Origin: Roseomonas populi | GTDB lineage: Bacteria; Pseudomonadota; Alphaproteobacteria; Acetobacterales; Acetobacteraceae | DNA length: 64,000 bases | NCBI RefSeq assembly: GCF_024594815.1 | Contig: NZ_JANJOU010000003.1 | Coordinates: 186,001 to 250,000, forward strand | Reading direction: 5' to 3' | Shown here: piece after piece, positions 27,547 to 35,590 of the stretch | Layout of the letters: the number at the start of each line of letters is the position of its first letter | How positions within the stretch are numbered: the first letter of the stretch is position 1 | Translations under genes and position numbers: made by a program | The notes under the pieces: model-generated | What the model saw: only the letters and a program-made list of their open reading frames with translations | What the model was told of the DNA's origin: nothing | Databases searched by the model: none

Positions 27547-27868
27547 CTCGGGACTGTCACGGGCCTGACTTTGTCAATGGCATCGCGCCGAAGTGACGGC
27601 AAACCATCCCCCGGCCGGAAAGATTGGGCAGGGGGGCTGGCGGAACGGCCTCGTGAGGTCAATGTGAACGAAGCATGAAAGCCGGAAACTATCGGAGACG
27701 TCGCGAAATCAACAGCTTATGTGATTGCATAGAATCTGGGCAGGCGCGTCAGGACCCCTTATCTGCCTTGGCCTTCGACGCTCACGCGACCTCCCTTCCA
27801 CAGGGTTATCCACAGGAGTCGGGGACAACCCCGGGAGACCCGAGAGAAACCCAACGGAAACAAGCCTG
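27547..27868. other. uvrC leader region with one DnaA-box match
   Basis: This 322-base gap is less GC-rich than its surroundings. It contains TTATCCACA (27806-27814), an exact DnaA box, with a partial second copy (TTCCACA) just upstream. A TAGAAT at 27730-27735 could be the -10 of the uvrC promoter, but no good -35 lies 16-18 bases before it. A 64-codon frame at 27675-27869 has poor SD and unusual composition, so I do not call it a gene. Confidence 0.4.
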
Positions 27869-30028
27869 ATGGCCTTCTCCAACGAGCAGACCACGCCCCT
27901 GGCCCCCATGGAGGGTCGTGAGGTGATCGAGCGGGCGCTTCTCACCCTGCCCTTCTCGCCGGGCGTCTACCGGATGCTCGATGCCAAGGGGGACGCGCTC
28001 TATGTCGGCAAGGCGCGCAGCCTGAAGAAGCGCGTCTATGCCTATACCCAGGTCCATAAGCTGCCGGACCGGCTGAAGCGCATGGTCTTCGAGACGCGGC
28101 ACCTCGAAGTCATCACCACGGCCTCCGAGGCCGAGGCGCTGCTGCTGGAGGCGAACCTCATCAAGCGGCTGCGGCCGCGCTACAACATCGTCCTGCGGGA
28201 CGATAAGTCTTACCCGTGGCTGGTGATCACGGAAGATCATCCTTACCCGCAGATCTCCAAGCATCGGGGTGAGCGGCGCAAAGGCGCCTCCTACTGGGGC
28301 CCCTTCGCCTCCGCCTGGGCGGTGAACCAGACCCTCACCGCACTCCAGCGCGTCTTCCTGCTGCGCTCCTGCCGGGACTCGGTCTTCGACAACCGCACCC
28401 GCCCTTGCCTGCTCCACCAGATCCGCCGCTGCTCCGCCCCCTGCGTCGAGCGCGTGACGAAGGAGGAGTACGGGGAGCTGGTGCGGGAGGCGACGCAGTT
28501 CCTCTCCGGCGAGACCCCCTCCATCCAGAAGCGCCTGGCGAAGGAGATGGAGGAGGCGGCCGAGCGGCTGGAGTTCGAGCGCGCGGCGGCCATCCGGGAC
28601 CGCATCCGAGGCCTGACCCACGTTCAGGGCCGCGACCGCATCAACATGGAGAATGTGGGCGACGCCGACGTGGTGGCGTTGCACATGGCGGCCGGCCAGG
28701 CCTGCGTGCAGGTCTTCTTCTTCCGGGGCGGCCGCAACAACGGCAACCGCCCCTTCTTCCTGAGCGGGATGCGGGCGGACGCGGAGCCGGCGGAGGTGAT
28801 CACCGCCTTCCTCGGCCAGCTCTACGACGACCTGCCGCCCCCGCCGATGGTCCTCGTCTCCCACGAGCTGCCGGAGGCGGCGCTGGTGGCGGAGGCGCTA
28901 ACGCTTCGCGGCGACCGCAAGGTGGAGGTCCACCACCCCAAGCGCGGCGACAAGCGGTCCGCCGTGGAGCACGCCCAGACCAACGCGCGGGAGGCACTGG
29001 AGCGCAAGCTGGCGGAGGGCGCCGCCCAGGGCGAGCTGCTGGAGGGGGTGGCGAAGGTCTTCGACCTGTCCTCCACCCCCGAGCGGATCGAGATCTACGA
29101 CAACTCCCACATCCAGGGCACAAACGCCTACGGCGTGATGGTGGTGGCAGGGCCGTCCGGCTTCCTGAAGAACGCCTACCGCAAGTTCTCCATCCGGGGT
29201 GAAGGCGTGGTGCCCGCCAAGGGCAGGAAGGCGGCGGATGCCACGGGCACCGAGCCCCTGGCGGGCGAGGACGTGGCCGCCCTGGCCCACGACGCCGCCG
29301 GCCGCACCGCGCTGAAGTCCACCGGTGGCCCGCGCGGCGGCGACGACTTCGCCATGATGCGCGAGGTCTTCGAGCGCCGCTTCGGCCGCGCCCTGAAGGA
29401 GGACCCGGAGCGCGAGAGCGGCACTTGGCCGGACCTCGTGCTGATCGATGGCGGCCTGGGCCAGCTGAGCGCGGCGCGGGAAATCCTGACGGAGATGGGG
29501 ATCCACGACATCCCCCTGGTGGCCGTGGCCAAGGGCCCGGACCGCGACGCGGGGCGGGAGTGGTTCCACCGCACGGGCCATGACCCCATCCAGCTGCCGC
29601 CGCGCGACCCCGTTCTCTACTACCTGCAGCGGTTGCGGGACGAGGCGCACCGATTCGCCATCACCACCCACCGCGCCGGGCGGTCCAAGAGCCTCGTGAA
29701 GAGCGAGCTGGACGACATCCCCGGCGTGGGCACGGCGATCAAGCGGGCCCTGCTGAACCATTTCGGCTCGGCCCGCGGGGTGCGGAATGCGGCGCTGGAG
29801 GACCTCCAGAATACCCCGGGCATCGGGCCTTCCGTCGCGAAGCGGATCTACGAGCACTTCCACCCCGGCACGACCGGCCCGCTGGAGCCGGTGCGGCCGC
29901 GCGGCGGAAGGCGGGCCAAGGCGGCCGCCGTGGACGCGATCGCGGAAGCACCGGACGAGGCGCCGCCGGGGGAGGCGGAGCCCCCTCCCCTGGCACCGGA
30001 CGCGGCGGGGCACGAGGTGGAGGGATGA
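27869..30028 (+). CDS. uvrC: excinuclease ABC subunit C, with an atypical internal insert
   Basis: UvrC makes both incisions around DNA lesions marked by UvrAB. The 719-residue protein has the GIY-YIG domain (S-P-G-V-Y-R-M-L, then [12 protein letters not shown]), a UVR motif ([15 protein letters not shown]), the RNase H-like C-terminal nuclease ([11 protein letters not shown] and D-L-V-L-I-D-G-G) and tandem HhH (D-D-I-P-G-V-G). Residues about 443-489 are an extra low-complexity Ala/Lys/Gly segment inside the nuclease domain, where most UvrC pass straight from Y-R-K-F to D-D-F-A-M-M. The C-terminus has a further Pro/Ala-rich tail. I use the ATG at 27869; the frame upstream is spurious. Confidence 0.95.
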   Translation: MAFSNEQTTPLAPMEGREVIERALLTLPFSPGVYRMLDAKGDALYVGKARSLKKRVYAYTQVHKLPDRLKRMVFETRHLEVITTASEAEALLLEANLIKRLRPRYNIVLRDDKSYPWLVITEDHPYPQISKHRGERRKGASYWGPFASAWAVNQTLTALQRVFLLRSCRDSVFDNRTRPCLLHQIRRCSAPCVERVTKEEYGELVREATQFLSGETPSIQKRLAKEMEEAAERLEFERAAAIRDRIRGLTHVQGRDRINMENVGDADVVALHMAAGQACVQVFFFRGGRNNGNRPFFLSGMRADAEPAEVITAFLGQLYDDLPPPPMVLVSHELPEAALVAEALTLRGDRKVEVHHPKRGDKRSAVEHAQTNAREALERKLAEGAAQGELLEGVAKVFDLSSTPERIEIYDNSHIQGTNAYGVMVVAGPSGFLKNAYRKFSIRGEGVVPAKGRKAADATGTEPLAGEDVAALAHDAAGRTALKSTGGPRGGDDFAMMREVFERRFGRALKEDPERESGTWPDLVLIDGGLGQLSAAREILTEMGIHDIPLVAVAKGPDRDAGREWFHRTGHDPIQLPPRDPVLYYLQRLRDEAHRFAITTHRAGRSKSLVKSELDDIPGVGTAIKRALLNHFGSARGVRNAALEDLQNTPGIGPSVAKRIYEHFHPGTTGPLEPVRPRGGRRAKAAAVDAIAEAPDEAPPGEAEPPPLAPDAAGHEVEG

Positions 30029-30087
30029 ACCCACCCCGCGTTTCCCCCGGCGCCGATCTGGGCTAGGGGTTCTGCAAGGAGCCGCGG

Positions 30088-30705
30088 ATGCCCACCGACC
30101 TGCCGAACCTGCTGACGCTCTCCCGCATCGCGGCGATCCCGCTGCTGGTGGCGCTGATGTTCCTGCGCTCGCCGGTGGGGGACCTCCTCGCCTGCGCCGT
30201 GTTCTCGGCCGCCGCCATCACGGACTACTTCGACGGCAAGATTGCGCGTGAAAGGGGCTCCCTGACCGCCTTCGGGCGGATGCTGGACCCGATCGCGGAC
30301 AAGCTGCTGGTCGGCGCGGCGCTGATGCTGCTGGCGGGGATGGACCGGCTCTCGCCGCTCGGCCTGCTGCCGGCCATCGTGGTGCTGCTGCGTGAAATTC
30401 TCGTTTCCGGCCTGCGGGAGTACCTGGCGGGGCTGCGGATCGGCCTGCCCGTGACCCGGCTGGCCAAGTGGAAGACCGGGTTCCAGATGGGGGCCATCGG
30501 CACCATCGTGGCAGGGGATAGCGGGGCCTCGGTCATCGGGCTGGGCTTCCTGCCCGTCTCCTGGCTGGGCGAGGCCGGGCTCTGGGTCGCGGCCGCGCTC
30601 ACGTTGCTGACGGGGTGGGACTACATGACGGCCGGGATGCGCCATGCGGCGGCCGAGGACCTCTCCCGCCCTCCCGCCCGGCAGGAAGGCGGGCGGGCCG
30701 GGTAG
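30088..30705 (+). CDS. pgsA: CDP-diacylglycerol-glycerol-3-phosphate 3-phosphatidyltransferase
   Basis: PgsA makes phosphatidylglycerophosphate, the committed step to phosphatidylglycerol and cardiolipin, in the inner membrane. The 205-residue protein has the CDP-alcohol phosphotransferase signature D-Y-F-D-G-K-I-A-R, then G-R-M-L-D-P-I-A-D-K (D-x2-D-G-x2-A-R-x8-G-x3-D-x3-D complete). Flanking helices include N-L-L-T-L-S-R-I. It lies 59 bases after uvrC, the order seen in many alphaproteobacteria. The Arg/Gly/Pro-rich end is not typical and is probably disordered. The start ATG at 30088 has GGAG nearby. Confidence 0.95.
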   Translation: MPTDLPNLLTLSRIAAIPLLVALMFLRSPVGDLLACAVFSAAAITDYFDGKIARERGSLTAFGRMLDPIADKLLVGAALMLLAGMDRLSPLGLLPAIVVLLREILVSGLREYLAGLRIGLPVTRLAKWKTGFQMGAIGTIVAGDSGASVIGLGFLPVSWLGEAGLWVAAALTLLTGWDYMTAGMRHAAAEDLSRPPARQEGGRAG

Positions 30706-30800
30706 AAACCGGCGCGGCGGAGGGGCATCCTGCGCCGAACGACTCAACAGGACACGCGGCCGGCCTTTTCTCTCCGGGCCGGCCGGAAAGGGTACCAACC

Positions 30801-31511
30801 ATGGATCGCCTTCGCCCCGGCCCGGCCGGGCGCCTGATGGCCAGCCTGCCGCTGGCGCTGCTGCTCGGCGGCTGCTTCGGCCTCGGCGATATCGACATGG
30901 CCCCGTTCGGCCGCACCGACCCGATCGGCGCGCCGGACAGCCTGACGGTCCGCCGGGTGATGGGCACCGAGCTGGACGTGCCGCCCCTTCTGCCGGAGCC
31001 GGGCAATGTCTGGCCGGCCGAGGAGGCGCCGCGCGCGACCCTGCAGAACCCGGACGCCGCCACCGTGCCCCCGCGGGAGCGCGAGCCCTCCGAGGCGCTG
31101 GAGCGGGCGCGGCAGCAGCGCGGCCCCGCGCCGCTGGGCCGCGCGCCCAACGCCACGGAACCCGGCCCCGCCGTGCCGCCGGAGGCCGCGCCCAACCCCC
31201 GCGCGCCCCTGCCCGGCACCGTCACCCCCCGCCGCCGGGGCAGCAGCGGGGAACCGCTGGCGCCGCTGGACCCGCCGCCCCTGCCGCGCCAGGGCGTGCC
31301 AAGCGGCGTTCCGCCCGTCCCGCCGCCGCCGCGGGTCGAGGGATCGACCCTGCCCACGCCGGGCGGCCCGCCCGCCACCATCGGCAACAGCACGGGCAAC
31401 ATCGGCTCCTTCACCCAGCCGGGGGTGGGTACAGGCACGGCCATCCGCCAGGGCAACACGACCACCCTCTTCGGGCCGGACGGCTCGGTGCAGGTGGTGC
31501 CGACGCCTTGA
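30801..31511 (+). CDS. Pro-rich lipoprotein of unknown function
   Basis: The 236-residue product starts M-D-R-L-R-P-G-P and has a lipoprotein signal: hydrophobic S-L-P-L-A-L-L-L-G-G-C with the lipid-accepting cysteine near residue 25. The rest is Pro/Ala/Arg-rich, with an ordered end G-N-I-G-S-F-T-Q-P-G and T-T-T-L-F-G-P-D-G-S-V-Q-V-V. I do not recognise a family. A long Pro-rich tether suggests it extends from the outer membrane through the periplasm. It lies between pgsA and moaD and may be co-transcribed, though nothing links it to lipid or molybdopterin synthesis. Confidence 0.75.
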   Translation: MDRLRPGPAGRLMASLPLALLLGGCFGLGDIDMAPFGRTDPIGAPDSLTVRRVMGTELDVPPLLPEPGNVWPAEEAPRATLQNPDAATVPPREREPSEALERARQQRGPAPLGRAPNATEPGPAVPPEAAPNPRAPLPGTVTPRRRGSSGEPLAPLDPPPLPRQGVPSGVPPVPPPPRVEGSTLPTPGGPPATIGNSTGNIGSFTQPGVGTGTAIRQGNTTTLFGPDGSVQVVPTP

Positions 31512-31521
31512 TTCCCCTGTC

Positions 31522-31776
31522 ATGATCAAGGTCCTGTACTTCGCCTGGCTCCGCCAGCGCACCGGCACGGGGGAGGAGGAACTCTCCCTCCCTGATGAGG
31601 TGCGCGACCTCGGCGGGCTGATGCGCTGGCTCGCCGCGCGCTCCCCGGGCCATGCCTCCGCCTTCGCCGACCCGGCCCAGGTGCGGATGGCCGTGAACCA
31701 GGAGTTCTGCGGCCCGGAGCACCCCGTGAAGGCCGGGGACGAGGTGGCCTTCTTCCCGCCGGTGACCGGTGGTTGA
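31522..31776 (+). CDS. moaD: molybdopterin synthase sulfur carrier subunit
   Basis: The 84-residue ubiquitin-like protein becomes a C-terminal thiocarboxylate and donates sulfur to precursor Z. It has M-I-K-V-L-Y-F-A-W-L-R, A-V-N-Q-E-F-C-G and the obligatory C-terminal P-V-T-G-G. The ATG at 31522 is ten bases after the lipoprotein stop. The frame extends far upstream but as a shadow of the lipoprotein. The next gene, moaE, begins two bases after the stop (or overlaps it if its GTG is used), consistent with making subunits of one complex together. Confidence 0.92.
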   Translation: MIKVLYFAWLRQRTGTGEEELSLPDEVRDLGGLMRWLAARSPGHASAFADPAQVRMAVNQEFCGPEHPVKAGDEVAFFPPVTGG

Positions 31777-31777
31777 G

Positions 31778-32227
31778 ATGACTCCCTCCATCCGCGTGCA
31801 GGAGGCGCCCTTCGACCTCGCCGCCGAGACCGCCGCCCTTTCGGCGGGGCGGGTGGATGTCGGCGGGATCGCCAGCTTCGTCGGCCTCTGCCGCGCCGAT
31901 GACGGGCTGGAGGCGCTGGTGCTGGAGCACTATCCCGGCATGACGGAGCGGGCCATCGCCGGCATCGTGGCGAAGGCCGGGGAGCGCTGGCCGCTGACGG
32001 GCTGCACCGTGATCCACCGCGTCGGCCGCATCCTGCCGGGCGAGGGCATTGTGCTGGTCCTGGCCGCAAGCCGCCACCGCGTGGCGGCGCTGGAGGCCTG
32101 CGCCTTCCTGATCGACTGGCTGAAGACCCGCGCGCCCTTCTGGAAGCGGGAGGAGTTCGCGGGTGGGGCGGACCGCTGGGTGGCTGCGCGCGAGGAGGAC
32201 GAGGCGCGCACCCGGGATTGGGGCTGA
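31778..32227 (+). CDS. moaE: molybdopterin synthase catalytic subunit
   Basis: MoaE pairs with MoaD to turn cyclic pyranopterin monophosphate into molybdopterin. The ~149-residue protein has I-R-V-Q-E-A-P-F-D, G-G-I-A-S-F-V-G-L-C-R and H-Y-P-G-M-T-E-R. The catalytic-lysine region K-T-R-A-P-F-W-K-R-E-E-F is also present. I use the ATG at 31778; a GTG at 31769 overlapping moaD is the other option. Only the MoaD/E part of the pathway is in this window. The following gene overlaps its end by ten bases. Confidence 0.93.
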   Translation: MTPSIRVQEAPFDLAAETAALSAGRVDVGGIASFVGLCRADDGLEALVLEHYPGMTERAIAGIVAKAGERWPLTGCTVIHRVGRILPGEGIVLVLAASRHRVAALEACAFLIDWLKTRAPFWKREEFAGGADRWVAAREEDEARTRDWG

Positions 32228-33630
32228 AGGCGCTTCTCTCCGTCCTGGCGGGCGGGCTGATGCTGTGCTGGCCCGCCATCCTCAACGGCTACCCGCTGCT
32301 GTTCAGCGATTCCGGCGCCTTCCTGCACCAGACGCTCGGCCCGCTGATGCTCTGGGACAAGCCCTGGATCTACGGGCCGCTGGCCTTCCTCTTCCACTGG
32401 CACCGCTCACTCTGGCCCGTGGTGATCGCGCAGGGGCTGATGCTCTCCCACCTGCTCTGGCTCGCCCTGCGGGCCTTCGGCGGCGGGGCCTCGCCGGGGC
32501 GGCACCTCCTGCTCTGCTCGGTGGTGGCGATGCTGACGGCCATGCCCTTCACCGTCTCCCTCGTCATGCCGGACGTGTTCACCCCCGCCGTGGTGCTCGG
32601 GGCACTGCTGCTGGGCTTCGGGCGGGCGGCGCTCTCACGCGGGGAAGCCGCCTGGGTGACCCTCCTCATGGCGCTGGGCACGGCGACGCATCTCTCGCAC
32701 CTGCCGGTGCTCGGGGCGCTGGCGGTGGTGTCCCTCTTGGCAGGCTGGCGCGCGGCGGGGCGGGTGGCGCTTCCGCTGGCCGGGGCCGTTGCGCTTCTGC
32801 TGGCGACCAACCTGGCGGGGCATGGGCGGCTCGCCCTGTCCCCCTACGGCGGCACATTCCTCATGGCGCGGCTGGTGGCGAACGGCACGGCCATCCGCAC
32901 CATCGACGCCGCCTGCCCCGAGGCGGGCTGGGCCCTTTGCGCCTTCAAGGGGCGGCTGGAGCCCTATGGCCCGGAGGCCTGCCGGATGCAGGCCTGCCCG
33001 CGCGAGCTGCTGCCGAGCGACATCCTCCTCTGGGAGCCCGGCAGCCCGATCAACACGGACGAGAACGGCCGGCCGCGCGACTTCGGCGGCCGGGCCCTGT
33101 CCGGCGAGGCCGGGCAGATCATCCGGGAGACGATCCGGCGCGAACCCCTGACCGTGGCCTGGGACGCCGCGAGAGACACGCTGGCGCAGCTGCTCGCCAA
33201 CCGCGTGGGCGACACGCTGGAGCGCCGGCACATCGGCGAGGGCGTGCTGGGCCGGATCCAGTCCTTCGGCGCGGCGGAGGCGGCGCGGTTCCAGGCCGGG
33301 GCGCAGTGGCGCGGGGTGCTGCCGGAGATGGTGGCGCCCCTGTTCTGGGTGCAGGGGCCGGTGCTGCTGCTGGGGGCGATCGCGCTGGCCGTCTTGGGCT
33401 GGCGGGGGCGGCGCGACCGGGCCGCGCTGGGGCTGGCGCTGGGGATCGGCATCGGGATCCTCGCCAACGCCTTCGCCACCGGGGCACTCAGCGGGCCGCA
33501 TGACCGCTATGGGGCCCGCCTGGCCTGGGTCGTGGTAGCCGGCGCGATCCTGCTGGCGATGCGGGCCGGGATGGCCCGCCAGCACGCCCCTTCACCCCCC
33601 GGGCCGCAGGACCAGCGCCCGCATCGCTGA
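32218..33630 (+). CDS. multi-spanning membrane protein of unknown function
   Basis: The 470-residue protein has about nine hydrophobic helices grouped as an N-terminal block (residues 1-210), a large soluble loop (about 215-370, with A-C-P-E-A-G-W-A-L-C and C-R-M-Q-A-C-P-R) and a C-terminal pair of helices. The loop cysteines may form disulfides if it faces the periplasm. The topology recalls GT-C-type membrane glycosyltransferases, but I see no convincing catalytic aspartate motif, so I leave it unassigned. The start is TTG at 32218 overlapping moaE; the ATG at 32260 would cut into the first helix. It continues the moaDE direction. Confidence 0.7.
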   Translation: MGLKALLSVLAGGLMLCWPAILNGYPLLFSDSGAFLHQTLGPLMLWDKPWIYGPLAFLFHWHRSLWPVVIAQGLMLSHLLWLALRAFGGGASPGRHLLLCSVVAMLTAMPFTVSLVMPDVFTPAVVLGALLLGFGRAALSRGEAAWVTLLMALGTATHLSHLPVLGALAVVSLLAGWRAAGRVALPLAGAVALLLATNLAGHGRLALSPYGGTFLMARLVANGTAIRTIDAACPEAGWALCAFKGRLEPYGPEACRMQACPRELLPSDILLWEPGSPINTDENGRPRDFGGRALSGEAGQIIRETIRREPLTVAWDAARDTLAQLLANRVGDTLERRHIGEGVLGRIQSFGAAEAARFQAGAQWRGVLPEMVAPLFWVQGPVLLLGAIALAVLGWRGRRDRAALGLALGIGIGILANAFATGALSGPHDRYGARLAWVVVAGAILLAMRAGMARQHAPSPPGPQDQRPHR

Positions 33631-33645
33631 GCGCGCGAGGGGGCG

Positions 33646-34110
33646 CTACAGGCCCAGTTCGCTCAGGCCGGAGTGGTTGTCGGGCCGTCGGCCCAGCGGC
33701 CAGCGGAACAACCGGTTAGCCTCCTCGATCGGCATGTCGTTGATGGAGGCGATTCGCCGGCGCATCAGCCCGGCCTCGTCGAACTCCCAGTTCTCGTTCC
33801 CGTAGGAGCGGAACCACTGCCCGCTGTCGTCGTGCCACTCATAAGCGAAGCGCACGGCGATGCGGTTCCCCTCCTGCGCCCAGACCTCCTTGATGAGCCG
33901 GTAGTCCAGTTCCCGCGCCCATTTGCGGCGCAGGAAGGCGGTGATCTCCTCCCGCCCCAGGATGAACTCCGCGCGGTTCCGCCAGCGGCTGTCCGGCGTA
34001 TAGGCGAGGGCGACGCGATCCGGATCCCGGCTGTTCCAGGCATCCTCCGCCATGCGGGCCTTCTGCGCCGCAGTCTCGGGGGTGAAGGGAGGGAGTGGCG
34101 GACGCGACAT
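33646..34110 (-). CDS. NTF2-like (SnoaL/DUF1348-type) protein
   Basis: The 154-residue cytoplasmic protein has a DUF1348-like pattern: [42 protein letters not shown] and a C-terminal R-W-P-L-G-R-R. These proteins adopt the alpha+beta NTF2 cone that binds small hydrophobic ligands; most are uncharacterised, and some are linked to stress or antibiotic pathways. The ATG at 34110 (M-S-R-P-P-L-P) is used, and a longer frame upstream is spurious. It stands alone between convergent and tandem neighbours. The 170-base gap upstream holds no recognised gene. Confidence 0.82.
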   Translation of the reverse strand: MSRPPLPPFTPETAAQKARMAEDAWNSRDPDRVALAYTPDSRWRNRAEFILGREEITAFLRRKWARELDYRLIKEVWAQEGNRIAVRFAYEWHDDSGQWFRSYGNENWEFDEAGLMRRRIASINDMPIEEANRLFRWPLGRRPDNHSGLSELGL

Positions 34111-34279
34111 GGGCGAGGCCTTCTGCACCGTTCGAGAGGCAGCAAACCCGGCGCCCGGGAAGGCCGTCAACCCGGACCAGAGCCGACCCCGTTCCGGTGG
34201 AATCGCCGGAACGGGTGAATCGGCCGAGCAAACGATGGGCTTGAGCAGTTGCCGTGAGCGGAGGCGAACGGAAACCGCC

Positions 34280-35023
34280 CTAGCGGCGCAGGCAGGCCAT
34301 GCGCGGCCGCGGGTTCCGCATACGGGGCACCGGCACCGGCCGGCTCACGCCCGGCCGCATGAAGCGGCGGGCCTCGGCCGGGCCGCCGATCAGCAGGGCC
34401 GGCTGCAGCCCGGGGGCGCAGAGCCCGGCCAGGCCGCTCATTGGCGGAAGCGGCACCGCGCCCCCCCGGCCCCAGGCCACGCCGAGCTGGGCGAGCGCCA
34501 CCCGGCGGTTATAGGCCGCGCCGCGCTCCGGCTCCCCGGAATGGTAGCGGCCGATGGCGATGCCCCAATCCGCGGCGCCACCGCGCAGGCTGTTCAGGAA
34601 GCGTGCGGCGTAGCGGGCGTTGGTAACAGGATCGAAGGCGGCGTCGAGGTTCGGGAAGGCGCCGGGGTGGTACATCAGGTTCACCTGCATGCATCCCACG
34701 TCGATGGAGCGCACGCCGCGGGCCTGCAGCGCGGTGACGGCGGCGATCGCGGCGGCCTTGGTGGGGGCGGAACGCCCCTCCCCTTCCGCGTTCCAGGTCC
34801 ATGGCCAGGGCTCCGGCCGGCCGGAGGGGGCGGCGCGCCCGCTCTCCACCAGGGCGATGGCGCCCAGCAGGCCGGGCGGGATGCCGGAGCCGGGTTCCAC
34901 GGCCGCGATCGCGCGACGGCAGACGGACCAGTCATCCGCCGGCGCAGCCGGCTGCGCCCGGGCGCCCGGCGGCGCAAGGAGGGCGGCGCCCAGCAGGAAG
35001 GCGGCAAGGGGGGCGCGGCGCAT
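34280..35023 (-). CDS. exported lytic transglycosylase (SLT domain)
   Basis: The 247-residue protein has a signal peptide ([12 protein letters not shown], cut near A-R-A-Q-P). A transglycosylase SLT domain follows ([16 protein letters not shown] near residues 47-62, Glu as the presumed catalytic acid), then [11 protein letters not shown] and [10 protein letters not shown]. These enzymes cut peptidoglycan glycan strands with 1,6-anhydro product formation. The C-terminal ~50 residues are Arg/Pro-rich. I start at the ATG at 35023, 12 codons inside the longest frame. Its role could be cell-wall turnover or insertion of a secretion or motility complex, and no such genes are nearby. Confidence 0.85.
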   Translation of the reverse strand: MRRAPLAAFLLGAALLAPPGARAQPAAPADDWSVCRRAIAAVEPGSGIPPGLLGAIALVESGRAAPSGRPEPWPWTWNAEGEGRSAPTKAAAIAAVTALQARGVRSIDVGCMQVNLMYHPGAFPNLDAAFDPVTNARYAARFLNSLRGGAADWGIAIGRYHSGEPERGAAYNRRVALAQLGVAWGRGGAVPLPPMSGLAGLCAPGLQPALLIGGPAEARRFMRPGVSRPVPVPRMRNPRPRMACLRR

Positions 35024-35066
35024 GCGGGCGGAGTTCGGCCCGCCGGGCGCCCGGGTCAAGCCGGGA

Positions 35067-35495
35067 TCAGCTCGTGGCGGCGTCGGCGGCCTCGACCGCG
35101 CGGCGGTTGGCCTTGTCCTCCGCGTTGTCCGCGGCCTCCGCCGCCCGGGCGCGCTGCTCGCAGGTGGCGCGGATCTTGTCCAGCTCCTCCTCTGTCAGGT
35201 GCTCGATGCCGATGAACGCGTTGCCGGCGGCGCTGGTGCGGATCAGCTCGTCCAGCTTCGCCTGGATGGCCGCGCCGTCCCGGTTCTGGGTGTTCTGGAT
35301 CAGGAAGACCATCAGGAAGGTCACGATGGTCGTGCCGGTGTTGATGATGAGCTGCCAAGTGTCGGAGAAGCCGAAGAAGGGGCCGCAAACGGCCCAGGCG
35401 ATCACGACCCCGACGCAGATCATGAAGGTCGCGGGGCGGCCGGTGGCCTGGGCAACGCGGCTGGAGACGCTGTTGAACAGCTTCGAGAAGGTCAT
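35067..35495 (-). CDS. low-affinity iron permease-family membrane protein
   Basis: The 142-residue protein has a small Ser/Thr start (M-T-F-S-K-L-F-N-S-V-S), two membrane helices (F-M-I-C-V-G-V-V-I-A-W-A-V-C and W-Q-L-I-I-N-T-G-T-T-I-V-T-F-L) and the family motif F-L-I-Q-N-T-Q-N-R-D-G-A-A-I-Q-A-K-L-D-E-L. This is the bacterial part of the low-affinity iron permease (Fet4-like) family. The charged, Ala/Glu-rich tail is cytoplasmic. Iron transport by the bacterial members is not well shown. It lies about 95 bases after the histidine-kinase gene on the same strand. Confidence 0.85.
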   Translation of the reverse strand: MTFSKLFNSVSSRVAQATGRPATFMICVGVVIAWAVCGPFFGFSDTWQLIINTGTTIVTFLMVFLIQNTQNRDGAAIQAKLDELIRTSAAGNAFIGIEHLTEEELDKIRATCEQRARAAEAADNAEDKANRRAVEAADAATS

Positions 35496-35590
35496 GGAGC
35501 GAGTTGCCGGCCTGGTTGACCGGGCCGGGGATCCAGCCCTGCCCTCATCAATGCCCCGGCGCGCGTTCCGGCTGCCACATGACCGTGATT

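Noticed and set aside
27806-27814. Possible replication origin
   Set aside because: Only one perfect DnaA box, no AT-rich unwinding region and no dnaA/dnaN/gidA/hemE-type neighbourhood.
27675-27869. 64-codon frame before uvrC
   Set aside because: No SD, composition unlike neighbours, and it overlaps the probable uvrC leader with the DnaA box.
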